From: Promethearchaeia archaeon
GTDB taxonomy: Archaea; Asgardarchaeota; Lokiarchaeia; Sigyniarchaeales; SOKP01
Direction of reading: 5' to 3'
DNA length: 64,000 bases
Assembly: GCA_029856045.1 (NCBI GenBank)
Contig: JAHQWG010000035.1
Location: 62,001 to 126,000 of the forward strand
The notes under the pieces were generated by a model that saw nothing but the letters and a program-made list of their open reading frames with translations, was not told the origin of the DNA and ran no database searches. The translations under genes and the position numbers were made by a program. Below are positions 8,246-17,047 of this stretch, piece by piece; position 1 is the first letter of the stretch; the number at the start of each line of letters is the position of its first letter.

Positions 8246-8704
8246 CTACTTTTTCAAATTTTTAATTAATAACACACCCCAATATATAAAAATGCATATG
8301 CTCATTAAAGCAAATAGAAAAATCATATCTTGACCAAAAAATACTCTTAAGGTGATATAAATACCTGAGAAAAAAATTAATATTAAGCCAAAAGGTATAA
8401 AAATTTTAAATATAACATTTTCAAATTCAATGAGATCTTCTTGATCTTGTTTCCTTGAACCTTTTAAATAATCAACGAGCGCGATGATTATATACGGTAT
8501 TGATAATATAAAAATTGATATGGGTAAAACTAATATAATAAGGAAAATTAAGGCTTGGAGAAATCCAAACATTTCAACGTATATTTCTTGGAAAGTCAAT
8601 GCAATAGAACTAGTTATTAAATAAAAAAGAATTATAACGAGATAACCAAGAATCAAACCTAAGACATTCCAAAATAAGATTTTTTCTAACTGTTTTATCT
8701 TCAT
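8246..8704 (-). CDS. Four-helix membrane protein of unknown function
   Basis: 152 residues with four hydrophobic helices (approximately residues 9-32, 46-74, 100-120 and 126-146). A short charged loop KGSRKQDQEDLIEFEN lies between helices 2 and 3, and a basic C terminus (KNLKK). No catalytic motif seen. ATG start, TAG stop. The next unit downstream on this strand is the frameshifted remnant ending at 8107. Upstream lies an AT-rich divergent spacer shared with the acyltransferase gene. Could be a small integral regulator or transporter subunit; the sequence does not say which. Confidence 0.65.
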   Translation of the reverse strand: MKIKQLEKILFWNVLGLILGYLVIILFYLITSSIALTFQEIYVEMFGFLQALIFLIILVLPISIFILSIPYIIIALVDYLKGSRKQDQEDLIEFENVIFKIFIPFGLILIFFSGIYITLRVFFGQDMIFLFALMSICIFIYWGVLLIKNLKK

Positions 8705-8905
8705 TTTTTCATGTATTTATCGTATTAAAATTAAATAGATATACTAAATTATAAAATTTCTTATCTCTGATAATTTGAGAAATAAGATTTAATAAATCTT
8801 TATATTTTATCCCTATCAAAAGAGAATATTTTTTATAATTCTATTAGGAAAAAACTTAAATATTTCTAAAGAATTAACCAACTACCCGATTGCTATTAAA
8901 AATAA

Positions 8906-10081
8906 GTGTTTTTAAAAAATGCGATGAAAAATATGAATGAAGTTAATTTAATAAAAAGTGAGCCAGAAGATTTGGGACAAAGCAAGACTCATTATTTTCA
9001 AGTAGATGCAATGAAAGCGTTAATGATATTTTTAGTTATATTCGACCATACAATACCATGGACGATAAAGGGTGATATGGGAGTTGCGTTTTGGGAAAGA
9101 ATTTCAATTCCTGTTTTTTTGGTGATTATGGGTTTTAACATGGGGAATTCATTTAAACAGAAGGGAAATGCCCCATTGAGGGAGTTATATTCGAAGAGTT
9201 ACTTTAAAAATAAAACCTTACGCTATATAGTTCCTTTTCTAATACTATATATAATATCAACTATTGTTGGCTTGGTTCTTTATAATTTCGATTATAATGC
9301 GATGATTGAAACTCAATTATTGCCTCATTTTGGTGAAGTTAATATGATTATGGGAATTCTTCCATTTTGGGGTCCGGGCAATTGGTTCATTCCAATAATT
9401 TTCGAATCTATCTTAATCATGCCATTACTATATAAAGGTTTTTCAAGCAAACCTATTTGGAGTGTATTAACCCTAATTTCATGTTTTGTTATTGAAATTG
9501 TCGCTCAGTTATTTATCTTTTTTTATTTTGGTACACCTCCATTTCCTTCGTGGGAAATATATTATAGTTATCTTTTTGTAATTTGCAGTGTTTTTATATA
9601 TCTTTCCGCTATTGGGTTGGGTTTGTGGTTTTCTATGGGATATGGTATCACACAGAAGAGGAATTTATTTATTTGGATTTTATTTCCACTTAGTGTCATC
9701 TATCTTATAATGTATCAATTTTTTGATTTTCGATTTGACTTTATTAGGGGAGATTACAATTTATTTGTATTTCCTTATTCTGCTTTCTTATTTCTGATTG
9801 GAGTGAAATTATTACCTGAGAAAGCGGAGAGTAAATTTGCAAAAGCAATTGCTGTGATTGGAAAGGCGACGTATCATATCTTATTAGCACAAATCTTATA
9901 TTTTGGGATTGTTGTTGCCATTTGGGGTGACCATTATTGTGCATCAATTATTGGAATTAACCCTTTTAACTACATTGTTTGTTTTACTTATTTACCGATT
10001 AATTGGGTGATTTGTATCCCCCTTGGTGTCTTATGGTATTTTGTAGAAACCAAAATACGAAAGTATCGATTATATAAGTAA
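8906..10081 (+). CDS. Acyltransferase 3 family membrane protein
   Basis: Integral membrane acyltransferase of the PF01757 type, which transfers acyl groups (often O-acetyl) onto sugars or lipids of the cell surface. The N-terminal signature is FQVDAMKALMIFLVIFDHTI, where the His after the first helix corresponds to the catalytic His of the family. About ten hydrophobic helices follow to residue ~385. The annotated start is a GTG; ATGs at 8924 and 8933 are possible and I see no strong ribosome site that decides. No sugar-synthesis genes adjoin it, so the acceptor is unknown. Confidence 0.85.
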   Translation: MFLKNAMKNMNEVNLIKSEPEDLGQSKTHYFQVDAMKALMIFLVIFDHTIPWTIKGDMGVAFWERISIPVFLVIMGFNMGNSFKQKGNAPLRELYSKSYFKNKTLRYIVPFLILYIISTIVGLVLYNFDYNAMIETQLLPHFGEVNMIMGILPFWGPGNWFIPIIFESILIMPLLYKGFSSKPIWSVLTLISCFVIEIVAQLFIFFYFGTPPFPSWEIYYSYLFVICSVFIYLSAIGLGLWFSMGYGITQKRNLFIWILFPLSVIYLIMYQFFDFRFDFIRGDYNLFVFPYSAFLFLIGVKLLPEKAESKFAKAIAVIGKATYHILLAQILYFGIVVAIWGDHYCASIIGINPFNYIVCFTYLPINWVICIPLGVLWYFVETKIRKYRLYK

Positions 10082-10086
10082 ATAAA

Positions 10087-10641
10087 TTAAAATTCTTTTT
10101 TTTTTATTTCAAATCTATAATTTAATACATCTAATGTTTTAGGAATTTGATTTACTCTTTTGAAGGACAGTGCTACAATTCCTAATTTGTATCCAATTTC
10201 TGAAGGGAAAATGTATCCATTTAATTTCTTAAACATAAAAGGATATTGTCTATATAATCCTTGGATTTTCGTAATTACAGGAATATTTAAATTTGAATCA
10301 ATTTCGAAGCCCTTTCCTTTTTGGATATTTTTAAAAAGGTAGATAATATCACTAAGATCTTTATAATCTCTGATACTTAATGAAATTTTTTTGATGTGGT
10401 TTTTAGAATAAGTAAAAAATATCGTATTATTTGATATTTTGATATCCATTTTGTTAAGATATTCATTGCTATACTCACAAGCGTAAATAAAAACTGTGAA
10501 TAAAAATATTAATTCACTTCTCGAAAGATCTAGTTTTTGAGATAAATCATTTAGGTTAAAAAACATATCCTCCCTAATCGGGAGTTTTTTTTGTATAAAA
10601 TCCATAAATTTATTCCAATTTTCGAAACTAAACTCTAACAT
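10087..10641 (-). CDS. Unknown 184-residue cytosolic protein
   Basis: No family recognised. The N-terminal third is helical, with LNDLSQKLDLSRSELIFLF resembling a helix-turn-helix or small helical bundle. The rest mixes strands and charged helices (VITKIQGLYRQYP, FPSEIGYKLGIVALSF). No signal peptide or membrane helices. The C terminus is basic (EIKKKEF). Stop is six bases from the stop of the convergent acyltransferase gene. It lies 24 bases downstream of nothing on its own strand except the large surface-protein gene's tail, so it is probably transcribed from its own promoter. Confidence 0.55.
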   Translation of the reverse strand: MLEFSFENWNKFMDFIQKKLPIREDMFFNLNDLSQKLDLSRSELIFLFTVFIYACEYSNEYLNKMDIKISNNTIFFTYSKNHIKKISLSIRDYKDLSDIIYLFKNIQKGKGFEIDSNLNIPVITKIQGLYRQYPFMFKKLNGYIFPSEIGYKLGIVALSFKRVNQIPKTLDVLNYRFEIKKKEF

Positions 10642-10665
10642 GATGATCCAGAAAAAAGAAAAAAG

Positions 10666-13600
10666 TTAAGGTTTTAAATTCTTATTATCAATTGGAGTGT
10701 TATTATGTTTTTTGTTTTTTATTTTTTTTTTCATATCAGTTATTTGATTTTTCTTTTGCTTTCTTCTTATTACAGTTGATGATACAGTTAAAACAATTGC
10801 AAAACCAAAAATACCTGTTAGAGCAGGCATATTATAATTAGAAACATACTGTTCTTCTGAATCGGTTTCTTCATTGTTTGGGTCAGTCGAATTATCATTA
10901 TCTGAGGGATTATTATCAGGAATCTCAGGTAAAATGCTGATTGAGTAATATATCTGAAATGTTAATTCCTTTTTTCCTATCTCTGGATTAAATATATCGG
11001 GATCTAAGAACGGATGGATCAAGTAAAAATCAAAAATATATGAACCTGAATCTACAAAATCATAAGTTATACTATAATGGTTTTTTGGCCCTACCTGTGA
11101 TGATTCCAAAGTAATATTTTCGTTAAAAGTATCGTTAATAATAATATTTACGTACATACTTGTTCCCGATATTGGGGTATATCCTGAGGATGTATTAACG
11201 GTATAATTAAATTCTACGGTTATAGAATTTGAATTATTAGTATAACAATGCTCAGAAATTATATCTATATTGATATTTATTTCTACGGGATTTTCAATTA
11301 TTTTTTCTATTCCCGAATATACACATAAATTTCCATTTATTTTTGGAAGATAATCAGGATTGAGGTCAAGATAAATATCTTTTTCATATAAATTTTCACC
11401 GTTTCTATCCAGAATAATCGTTCCCAGCATATCGCTCTCAAATTTTACCGTTACTGGCGGTCCCAAACTGTCAAGAATCGGATTAGAAAGGTTTGCTTCT
11501 ATATGGAATGTATGCCCGAGAGTAGCATTATTATCTATTTGATAAAATAATTCGTTAAAATAATATGTCTGAAGCGTCAATTCCTTCTTACCAATTTCAG
11601 GATTATATATCTTGGGATCTAAGAATGGATGGATCACGTAAAAATCAAAAGTATATTGCCCTAGCTCTATAAGACCATAAGTCAGATTAAAATGATTTTT
11701 CTGTCCGACCCGAGATGAGCCCAATGAAACATTTTCTATAAAAGAATCGTTGAGAAATACGCTTGCATACATTTCTATTCCCGATATTAGAGTATATCCC
11801 GAGGATGTATTAACGGTATAATTAAATTCTACGGTTATAGAATTTGAATTATTAGTATAGCAATTTTCCGAAATTATGTCTATATTGGTATTTATTTCTA
11901 CGGGGGTTTCAATTATTTTTTCTATTCCCGAATACACACATATTTTACCGTCTATTTTCGGGAGGTAGTCGGGATTAAGATCAAGATAAATGTTTTTTTC
12001 ATATAAATTCTCACCGTTTTTATCCAAAACAATCGTTCCCAACTTATCGCTCTCAAATTTTACCGTTACCGTCGGTCCAAAACTGTCAAGAATTAGATTA
12101 CATAAACTCGACTCAATTCTAAATGTATATCCGAGGGTGGCATTATCATCTATTTGATAATATAACCTAATGTCATCATTTACTGCAATATCACATATCC
12201 AAAAGACCATATCCGTGTCGATGGTTTCCGAAGTATTTAAGGCAAAATATTCTTTTTCATCCCCAATATATAAACTATGAATTAGAGTCCTAACTTTCTC
12301 AATATCAAGGTCAATGGTAATATTCAAGACTTTTGAAATTTTAAACGTATAATAAACATCCCTAAAATTGGAATAATCCAACTGTGAAAAAATGTAATTT
12401 ATAATTTTTTGGGTATCTAAATTATATCTCCCTACAGATGTTAAGACATAGACCATATAATAAATATCTTTCAAAATATCGCTGAAATCATCGGAATAGT
12501 TGGGGTCATAATAAAGATATTGCGAAGATTCCATAACACCTGCGGAGATAAAGGTGCACAGTGCGTCAATGTCTATCCCGTTATTAGTTATATCCCCGTC
12601 ATCCAAGAATATATCGAGTATTTCTATGCATCTTATGGTAAAATAGGAGTAATGTAAATAAATATGGTCCTCATAATTCTCAGGCGGATATAAAGTATAT
12701 ATATAATCCGGAATAAATCCGCCGTATTTGGTATATCCGGGTTCTAAAAATTGACATGTTATTATATGCTCAAGTAACTCAGTCAGGTTGTTAGCTGAAG
12801 AAAAATCATCCAGTTTATATATAGTGTCTAAAGCGGATAAAGCATAGAAGATATGCTCTACCGAATGAAGGAATCCTATCTCTTGTGAATAAGTGTGTTT
12901 TTTTGTTCCTTTATATTCCAACGGGGCTGTTCTATAATTAACGGAAGTTAAATTTGATGTGGCAGGTCCGTAGAATGTACCTTCACCAAGATTACCGAAA
13001 GTATAATTTTTATGAGCCGATTCTATGAGTTCATATAACTCCTGCAGATTTAAATCGGGGATTCTATAATTTAAATCGAAAGAGCTAACGGTATTCCAGA
13101 CTACCTTTAGAGAAGTATGGTCTCTTGATAGAGATGAGAACCCTTCTATTTGCTGGAATCTTAGGATAAATTGGTAAATTTCTTCTCTTGCTAAATCATC
13201 AAGATAAAAAAGTTTTTCATTCCTTTTGAAATACCTTATAACCTCATAAGTATCAATTAACTCATAGGTCCCCAAAAATTGAGTATTCTCCCAACCTCCG
13301 CCATTCATTCTAATGTTTAACAAAAAATCTGTTGATAATGAATTATTATAGTTATAGCCGATAAGGTCTGCAACCTCCATCGTTAAAGCGGTCGAAAAAA
13401 TATTATAAGTTTTTGTAATTTTGTTAAAATAATTATAATAAAAACAACCCGAATCTATATCGTACAATCCATCGATATACTGTAAGAGATTTTCAATGTT
13501 TATCACGTCCAGCATTTCAAAAGAATCAAGTATAGTAATAGCAAAAAATGTGGATCTCAAGTTAGGATCATATCTTAAAACTGTATCTACTAAATCTTCC

Positions 13601-14382
13601 AAATCATTATTAAACCCACCGTGGGTGTACGAATTATAGGGACTCTGGACTTGAAGTGAATTCAGGAAGGCAATAATTTGGTTTCTCTGAACAAGGTAAT
13701 AATCCCAATTTATGTTAAGGACATTCAATAATTCGACGGCAAAAAATGTATTTTCTGCCGTTGGAATATTTTGCGGGGAACTATCGGGAGAAGGACAACC
13801 AAAAAATCCACCAGTATCCGGATCGTGGCAGCTCCATATATAATCCGTAATATCTTCCTGGTTTAATGCACTTAGCTCATCCAATATAATCAAAGAAAAA
13901 ATGGCATAACAATATGTCAAGAGGGGAGAGTTTTGATAATAAGCTTCCGAGTCTATAAGATCATAAAACCTAAGGGAATAATCATCTTGAAATTCATTGT
14001 TCACAGAATCATAATGAGACATTATATATTGTAAGACTTTTCCCTCATCGATTTGATGTAATTTGCTGATTGCATCCAGAACATACAGAGCAAAATAAGT
14101 ATCCCTGATTGATGGAGAATAATATTCCTGGAAGCATCCATATTGATTATAATCAGATAGTCTGTCATCTAAAAGATCATCGACATTTGATTGGTTTAGA
14201 CCATATTCTGATGAGTCTATACGTTTTATATTTGCCTGGGAAAAATCAATCGAGACCATTTTCTTAGATGATAATAAAGAAATAAATCCAGACATTCCTA
14301 CAATGAATATTATTAGATTTCCAATCAATATTTTTTGTTTAATTTTAATCAATTTAATCAAAAGAAGACTAAAAATATACAT
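10666..14382 (-). CDS. Large membrane-anchored surface protein: alpha-toroid repeats plus two near-identical beta repeats
   Basis: About 1238 residues from the ATG at 14382 (a TTG at 14409 is the alternative). It has an N-terminal hydrophobic helix. Residues ~70-720 hold many helix-hairpin repeats of the type D.Y..FYAL..L..L....I....I..FI, often with GGF or GG near turns. This resembles the alpha-alpha toroid of protein prenyltransferases and squalene cyclases. Two ~204-residue beta-sandwich repeats follow, starting YYQIDDNATLGYTF and FYQIDNNATLGHTF. The C terminus has an acidic Asn/Ser/Asp linker, a single membrane helix (MPALTGIFGFAIVLTVSS) and a Lys/Arg tail, like archaeal C-terminal surface-sorting tails. 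Many N-X-S/T sites. Probably displayed outside the cell; function unknown. Confidence 0.75.
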   Translation of the reverse strand: MYIFSLLLIKLIKIKQKILIGNLIIFIVGMSGFISLLSSKKMVSIDFSQANIKRIDSSEYGLNQSNVDDLLDDRLSDYNQYGCFQEYYSPSIRDTYFALYVLDAISKLHQIDEGKVLQYIMSHYDSVNNEFQDDYSLRFYDLIDSEAYYQNSPLLTYCYAIFSLIILDELSALNQEDITDYIWSCHDPDTGGFFGCPSPDSSPQNIPTAENTFFAVELLNVLNINWDYYLVQRNQIIAFLNSLQVQSPYNSYTHGGFNNDLEDLVDTVLRYDPNLRSTFFAITILDSFEMLDVINIENLLQYIDGLYDIDSGCFYYNYFNKITKTYNIFSTALTMEVADLIGYNYNNSLSTDFLLNIRMNGGGWENTQFLGTYELIDTYEVIRYFKRNEKLFYLDDLAREEIYQFILRFQQIEGFSSLSRDHTSLKVVWNTVSSFDLNYRIPDLNLQELYELIESAHKNYTFGNLGEGTFYGPATSNLTSVNYRTAPLEYKGTKKHTYSQEIGFLHSVEHIFYALSALDTIYKLDDFSSANNLTELLEHIITCQFLEPGYTKYGGFIPDYIYTLYPPENYEDHIYLHYSYFTIRCIEILDIFLDDGDITNNGIDIDALCTFISAGVMESSQYLYYDPNYSDDFSDILKDIYYMVYVLTSVGRYNLDTQKIINYIFSQLDYSNFRDVYYTFKISKVLNITIDLDIEKVRTLIHSLYIGDEKEYFALNTSETIDTDMVFWICDIAVNDDIRLYYQIDDNATLGYTFRIESSLCNLILDSFGPTVTVKFESDKLGTIVLDKNGENLYEKNIYLDLNPDYLPKIDGKICVYSGIEKIIETPVEINTNIDIISENCYTNNSNSITVEFNYTVNTSSGYTLISGIEMYASVFLNDSFIENVSLGSSRVGQKNHFNLTYGLIELGQYTFDFYVIHPFLDPKIYNPEIGKKELTLQTYYFNELFYQIDNNATLGHTFHIEANLSNPILDSLGPPVTVKFESDMLGTIILDRNGENLYEKDIYLDLNPDYLPKINGNLCVYSGIEKIIENPVEININIDIISEHCYTNNSNSITVEFNYTVNTSSGYTPISGTSMYVNIIINDTFNENITLESSQVGPKNHYSITYDFVDSGSYIFDFYLIHPFLDPDIFNPEIGKKELTFQIYYSISILPEIPDNNPSDNDNSTDPNNEETDSEEQYVSNYNMPALTGIFGFAIVLTVSSTVIRRKQKKNQITDMKKKIKNKKHNNTPIDNKNLKP
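10943..12168 (-). repeat. Tandem ~612-base direct repeat inside the surface-protein gene
   Basis: Two adjacent units, about 12168-11557 and 11553-10943 (limits approximate), encode the two beta repeats. Identity is high at the DNA level. For example the segments near 11184-11250 and 11803-11870 share more than 55 identical bases in a row, covering GATGTATTAACGG through the Asn-Ser-rich stretch. Such DNA identity suggests a recent duplication or continuing gene conversion, and makes this stretch prone to repeat-number change or assembly collapse. Confidence 0.85.
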
Positions 14383-14503
14383 ATATAAAAAAAAAAAGGT
14401 AATTTTCAAATTAGAAAGAAATTCATGAAAATTTTTATATATAAATTTAATTAATTAAATAATATAAAAACAAACTTGAAAAAAATTTAAGGGAGTTGTT
14501 TTT

Positions 14504-14932
14504 TTGCCAAGAATGGATAAAAAAATTATAATTAAAGCGTCTTTAAATAAAATTTATGATATTATGAAGGACTATTCAACTTTACCTAGATGGAATATTG
14601 TTATAAATGAAGCTACTGAACTTGAACCCGGTAAATACTTCTTTAAAACAAATGTTGGAGATGTTATAAATACTGAAATAGAAAATATTCCAAATGAGAG
14701 AATGACATCGACACAAGAGGGAAGTCCGATGACTTCAATAGGATACATTTTTAAACCTGTAGATGAAGGAACCGAAGTGACACTTTGGGCAGAATTTGAA
14801 TTAGAGGATCAAAGAAATGTTATGGACATAGCAGGAGATTTATTTTTAAAGAGTTTGAAAGTATATGTTGATTATATTGAAGCTGGTGGAAATCCAGAAG
14901 AATATAAGAAGAAATTTTCAGCAATAAAGTAA
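14504..14932 (+). CDS. SRPBCC (START-like) domain protein
   Basis: 142 residues with the helix-grip pattern of the SRPBCC/polyketide-cyclase superfamily, which binds hydrophobic ligands in a deep pocket. KIIIKASLNKIYDIMKDYST is the first strand and helix, followed by LPRWNIVINEA, a run of antiparallel strands (MTSIGYIFKPVDEGTEVTLW) and the long C-terminal helix (FLKSLKVYVDYIE). The start is TTG: GGGAG (14491-14495) sits eight bases upstream of it, whereas the ATG three codons later would be too far away. Divergent from the large surface-protein gene. The ligand cannot be read from the sequence. Confidence 0.82.
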   Translation: MPRMDKKIIIKASLNKIYDIMKDYSTLPRWNIVINEATELEPGKYFFKTNVGDVINTEIENIPNERMTSTQEGSPMTSIGYIFKPVDEGTEVTLWAEFELEDQRNVMDIAGDLFLKSLKVYVDYIEAGGNPEEYKKKFSAIK

Positions 14933-15103
14933 ATTTAAAAATTCCTAAAATTCTTCCTAAATCGTTAATATCTCATGCTTCTTGGAGATATGGAGTGATT
15001 TTAATTATGATAATACCATTTTCCTTTCTTTTTATTATTATAAGTCTTAATAAAAGAAATATCTGGAAAAAATAATATAATAAAAAAAAAAAATTAATTA
15101 TTA
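14933..15103. other. Spacer with hairpin and possible 22-codon ORF
   Basis: Between two convergent genes. It holds a 7-base inverted repeat ATATCTC/GAGATAT (14968-14991). Just after it is a possible short forward ORF, 15007-15075 (22 codons, hydrophobic then basic), with GAGTGA upstream. Support for the ORF is weak and I do not list it as a gene. Confidence 0.3.
15082..15093 (-). terminator. Oligo-T terminator (reverse strand)
   Basis: Twelve A on the + strand, hence twelve T in the transcript direction, start about ten bases past the stop of the gene at 15104-15616. Typical archaeal T-run terminator. Confidence 0.6.
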
Positions 15104-15616
15104 TTAATCTCTGCCTGCAAAACCCCCAATAAGACCTAAAAAGCCTCCTGCAATTAATACGTATGTCCCAATATCCACTGTGTCAAGTTCTAATATTTTA
15201 AGCGGAATTATTCCATCTATTAATGGCTCGGCATCCCAAAATAAAAATGTATATATACTCAATTCCGTAGGAAGAACCCCAAAACCATATAATAAAATAT
15301 ATATACCTATTAAAATTGGCAATATTGAGCCTATAATCACTAATACGCGACTTTTTACCCCAATTAACTGAAAGATCCCTGAAATCAAGAAAAAAATAAT
15401 AACGACTACAATAATATAAATTGCAAAAGTTGGTAAACTAAATAAAGTCGCATATGAATCAGGATTGGTTAACATCTCTGGGATTTGTTTCATTGAGCCT
15501 ATTCCACCAAGATAAATGGTTACAAAAAAGAATTCAAATGCAAAAAAAGATAAAAAGTATGTTGCTACTATCGTTAAAAGTCCAGCTAATACACTAAAAA
15601 TTTTTCCAGCACCCAT
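15104..15616 (-). CDS. Four-helix membrane protein of unknown function
   Basis: 170 residues with about four membrane helices (residues ~5-35, 60-85, 90-112 and 145-165) rich in Gly, Ile and Phe. The N terminus MGAGKIFSVLAGLL looks like an uncleaved first helix. A longer outside loop of about 40 residues with WDAEPLIDGIIPLK lies before the last helix, and the end is a Gly-rich helix (LIAGGFLGLIGGFAGRD). ATG start. No family recognised. A T-run terminator follows. Its promoter region faces that of the DUF401 permease gene in a 164-base spacer. Confidence 0.65.
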   Translation of the reverse strand: MGAGKIFSVLAGLLTIVATYFLSFFAFEFFFVTIYLGGIGSMKQIPEMLTNPDSYATLFSLPTFAIYIIVVVIIFFLISGIFQLIGVKSRVLVIIGSILPILIGIYILLYGFGVLPTELSIYTFLFWDAEPLIDGIIPLKILELDTVDIGTYVLIAGGFLGLIGGFAGRD

Positions 15617-15780
15617 TTTTTAATAAACCTCTTAAAAAAGATTTCGATTATAAATAATTTAATCACAGAATTATTTATAATTTATGTTATTTCTTTTACG
15701 AAATTGTCTTGTTTTTTATTCAAAAAAAAATAAATTATATATTTAAAGCGATTTTTAAGTGAATAAATATTTTCTTTATT

Positions 15781-16968
15781 GTGATACCACCTTGGCTAAG
15801 CTTTCTTCTGATAATTGCATTAATTATTATTTTTTCTAAAAAAGAATTGAGCATCATTTTGTTTTTTGGGGCTCTAATATTTGGAATTTTAACTCAAGTA
15901 GATGTAATAATTTCGATTATTTCAGTCTTTACGGATCCTTCAATCATCCTATTAGCACTTTCAGTAACATTAATCCCCATTCTCGGTGGTATAATGGAAG
16001 AGTCAGGCCTAATGCTTGAATTGGTTCAAAAAATGAAGGTTTCTAAAAGAGTTGCATTAATGACAGCTCCCGGGCTTTTTGGGCTTTTACCAGTACCGGG
16101 AGGGGCACTTCTCTCCGCTCCAATCATAGATCAAATAGATCCAAACCTTAATCCTAATCGTAAGGTTGGAATCAATGTATGGTATCGTCATGTATTAATT
16201 TTAATTTATCCTCTTTCCTCCACTCTGATTGTAGCCAGCGCCTTATCCGGTATTTTATTATATATCATTATTGCAGCGATGATTATTCCATTTATCATTA
16301 TGATAATTATTGGATACTACACATTACTTCGAACAATTGAAAAAACGGAAGACATAAATACTCGGGATCTTAAAAGAGTGTTCTTTAATATTATCCCCAT
16401 TGTGATAGCACCAATTATTGATTTTATTGGTAGAATTGTTCTAAATCTTACTATTCCAGAGATTTTTTTATTTATTGGATTAGTCTTGAGCATTTGGGTT
16501 GCTTTAAAATTTGCAAAAATGCCGGCATCAAATATAAGAAATATCGCTAAAAAAATGCAAATTTGGAGATTTCCACTTTTGATTATTGCAATGTTCTTAT
16601 TTTTAGATATATTCATAAATTCAGGGGTGCCTGAAGATATTGGAGCATTAGATCTACCGTTTATATTATTAATTTGCATCGGATTTTTACTTGGATTTGC
16701 TTTAGGGCGCGTTATATTACCAATTTCGATTTTAATTCCGATTTATTTAATCCAAAACATCTTAATAATTATGCCTCTACTTGATTTTGTATTTCTATAT
16801 TTTGCTACATTTCTGGGCTATTTAATGACCCCACTTCACCCATGTCTTGCATACAGTATCCAATACTTCAAAACTGTCTATAAAAAAGCTTTCAAAGATA
16901 TAGCAATTCCCACATTTATCTGCTTTGGTTTATTACTAATCGTTTATTTGATTATCAGTTTATTTTAA
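15781..16968 (+). CDS. DUF401 family integral membrane protein (putative permease)
   Basis: 395 residues, about ten membrane helices. The conserved block is LMLELVQKMKVSKRVALMTAPGLFGLLPVPGGALLSAP in the first third, whose LLPVPGGALLSAP core is the hallmark of the DUF401 family (COG1906), and NVWYRHVLILIYPL after it. The family resembles secondary transporters and its substrate is unknown. The second half repeats the general helix layout and includes TPLHPCLAYSI, a polar re-entrant-like segment often seen in ion-coupled carriers. GTG start; no strong ribosome site. Convergent with the TFB-like gene; the spacer has a weak CACG/CGTG stem only. Confidence 0.78.
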   Translation: MIPPWLSFLLIIALIIIFSKKELSIILFFGALIFGILTQVDVIISIISVFTDPSIILLALSVTLIPILGGIMEESGLMLELVQKMKVSKRVALMTAPGLFGLLPVPGGALLSAPIIDQIDPNLNPNRKVGINVWYRHVLILIYPLSSTLIVASALSGILLYIIIAAMIIPFIIMIIIGYYTLLRTIEKTEDINTRDLKRVFFNIIPIVIAPIIDFIGRIVLNLTIPEIFLFIGLVLSIWVALKFAKMPASNIRNIAKKMQIWRFPLLIIAMFLFLDIFINSGVPEDIGALDLPFILLICIGFLLGFALGRVILPISILIPIYLIQNILIIMPLLDFVFLYFATFLGYLMTPLHPCLAYSIQYFKTVYKKAFKDIAIPTFICFGLLLIVYLIISLF

Positions 16969-17047
16969 ACCTTTCACACGTTTTTAGAGCGTGGAGGAAC
17001 TTTAAAAAAATTTATTAAAAGGAGAGAAAAAAGGAAGTAATTAAAAC

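Noticed and set aside
15007-15075. 22-codon ORF after the SRPBCC gene
   Set aside because: Has a weak GAGTGA site but is very short and AT-biased; support is insufficient.
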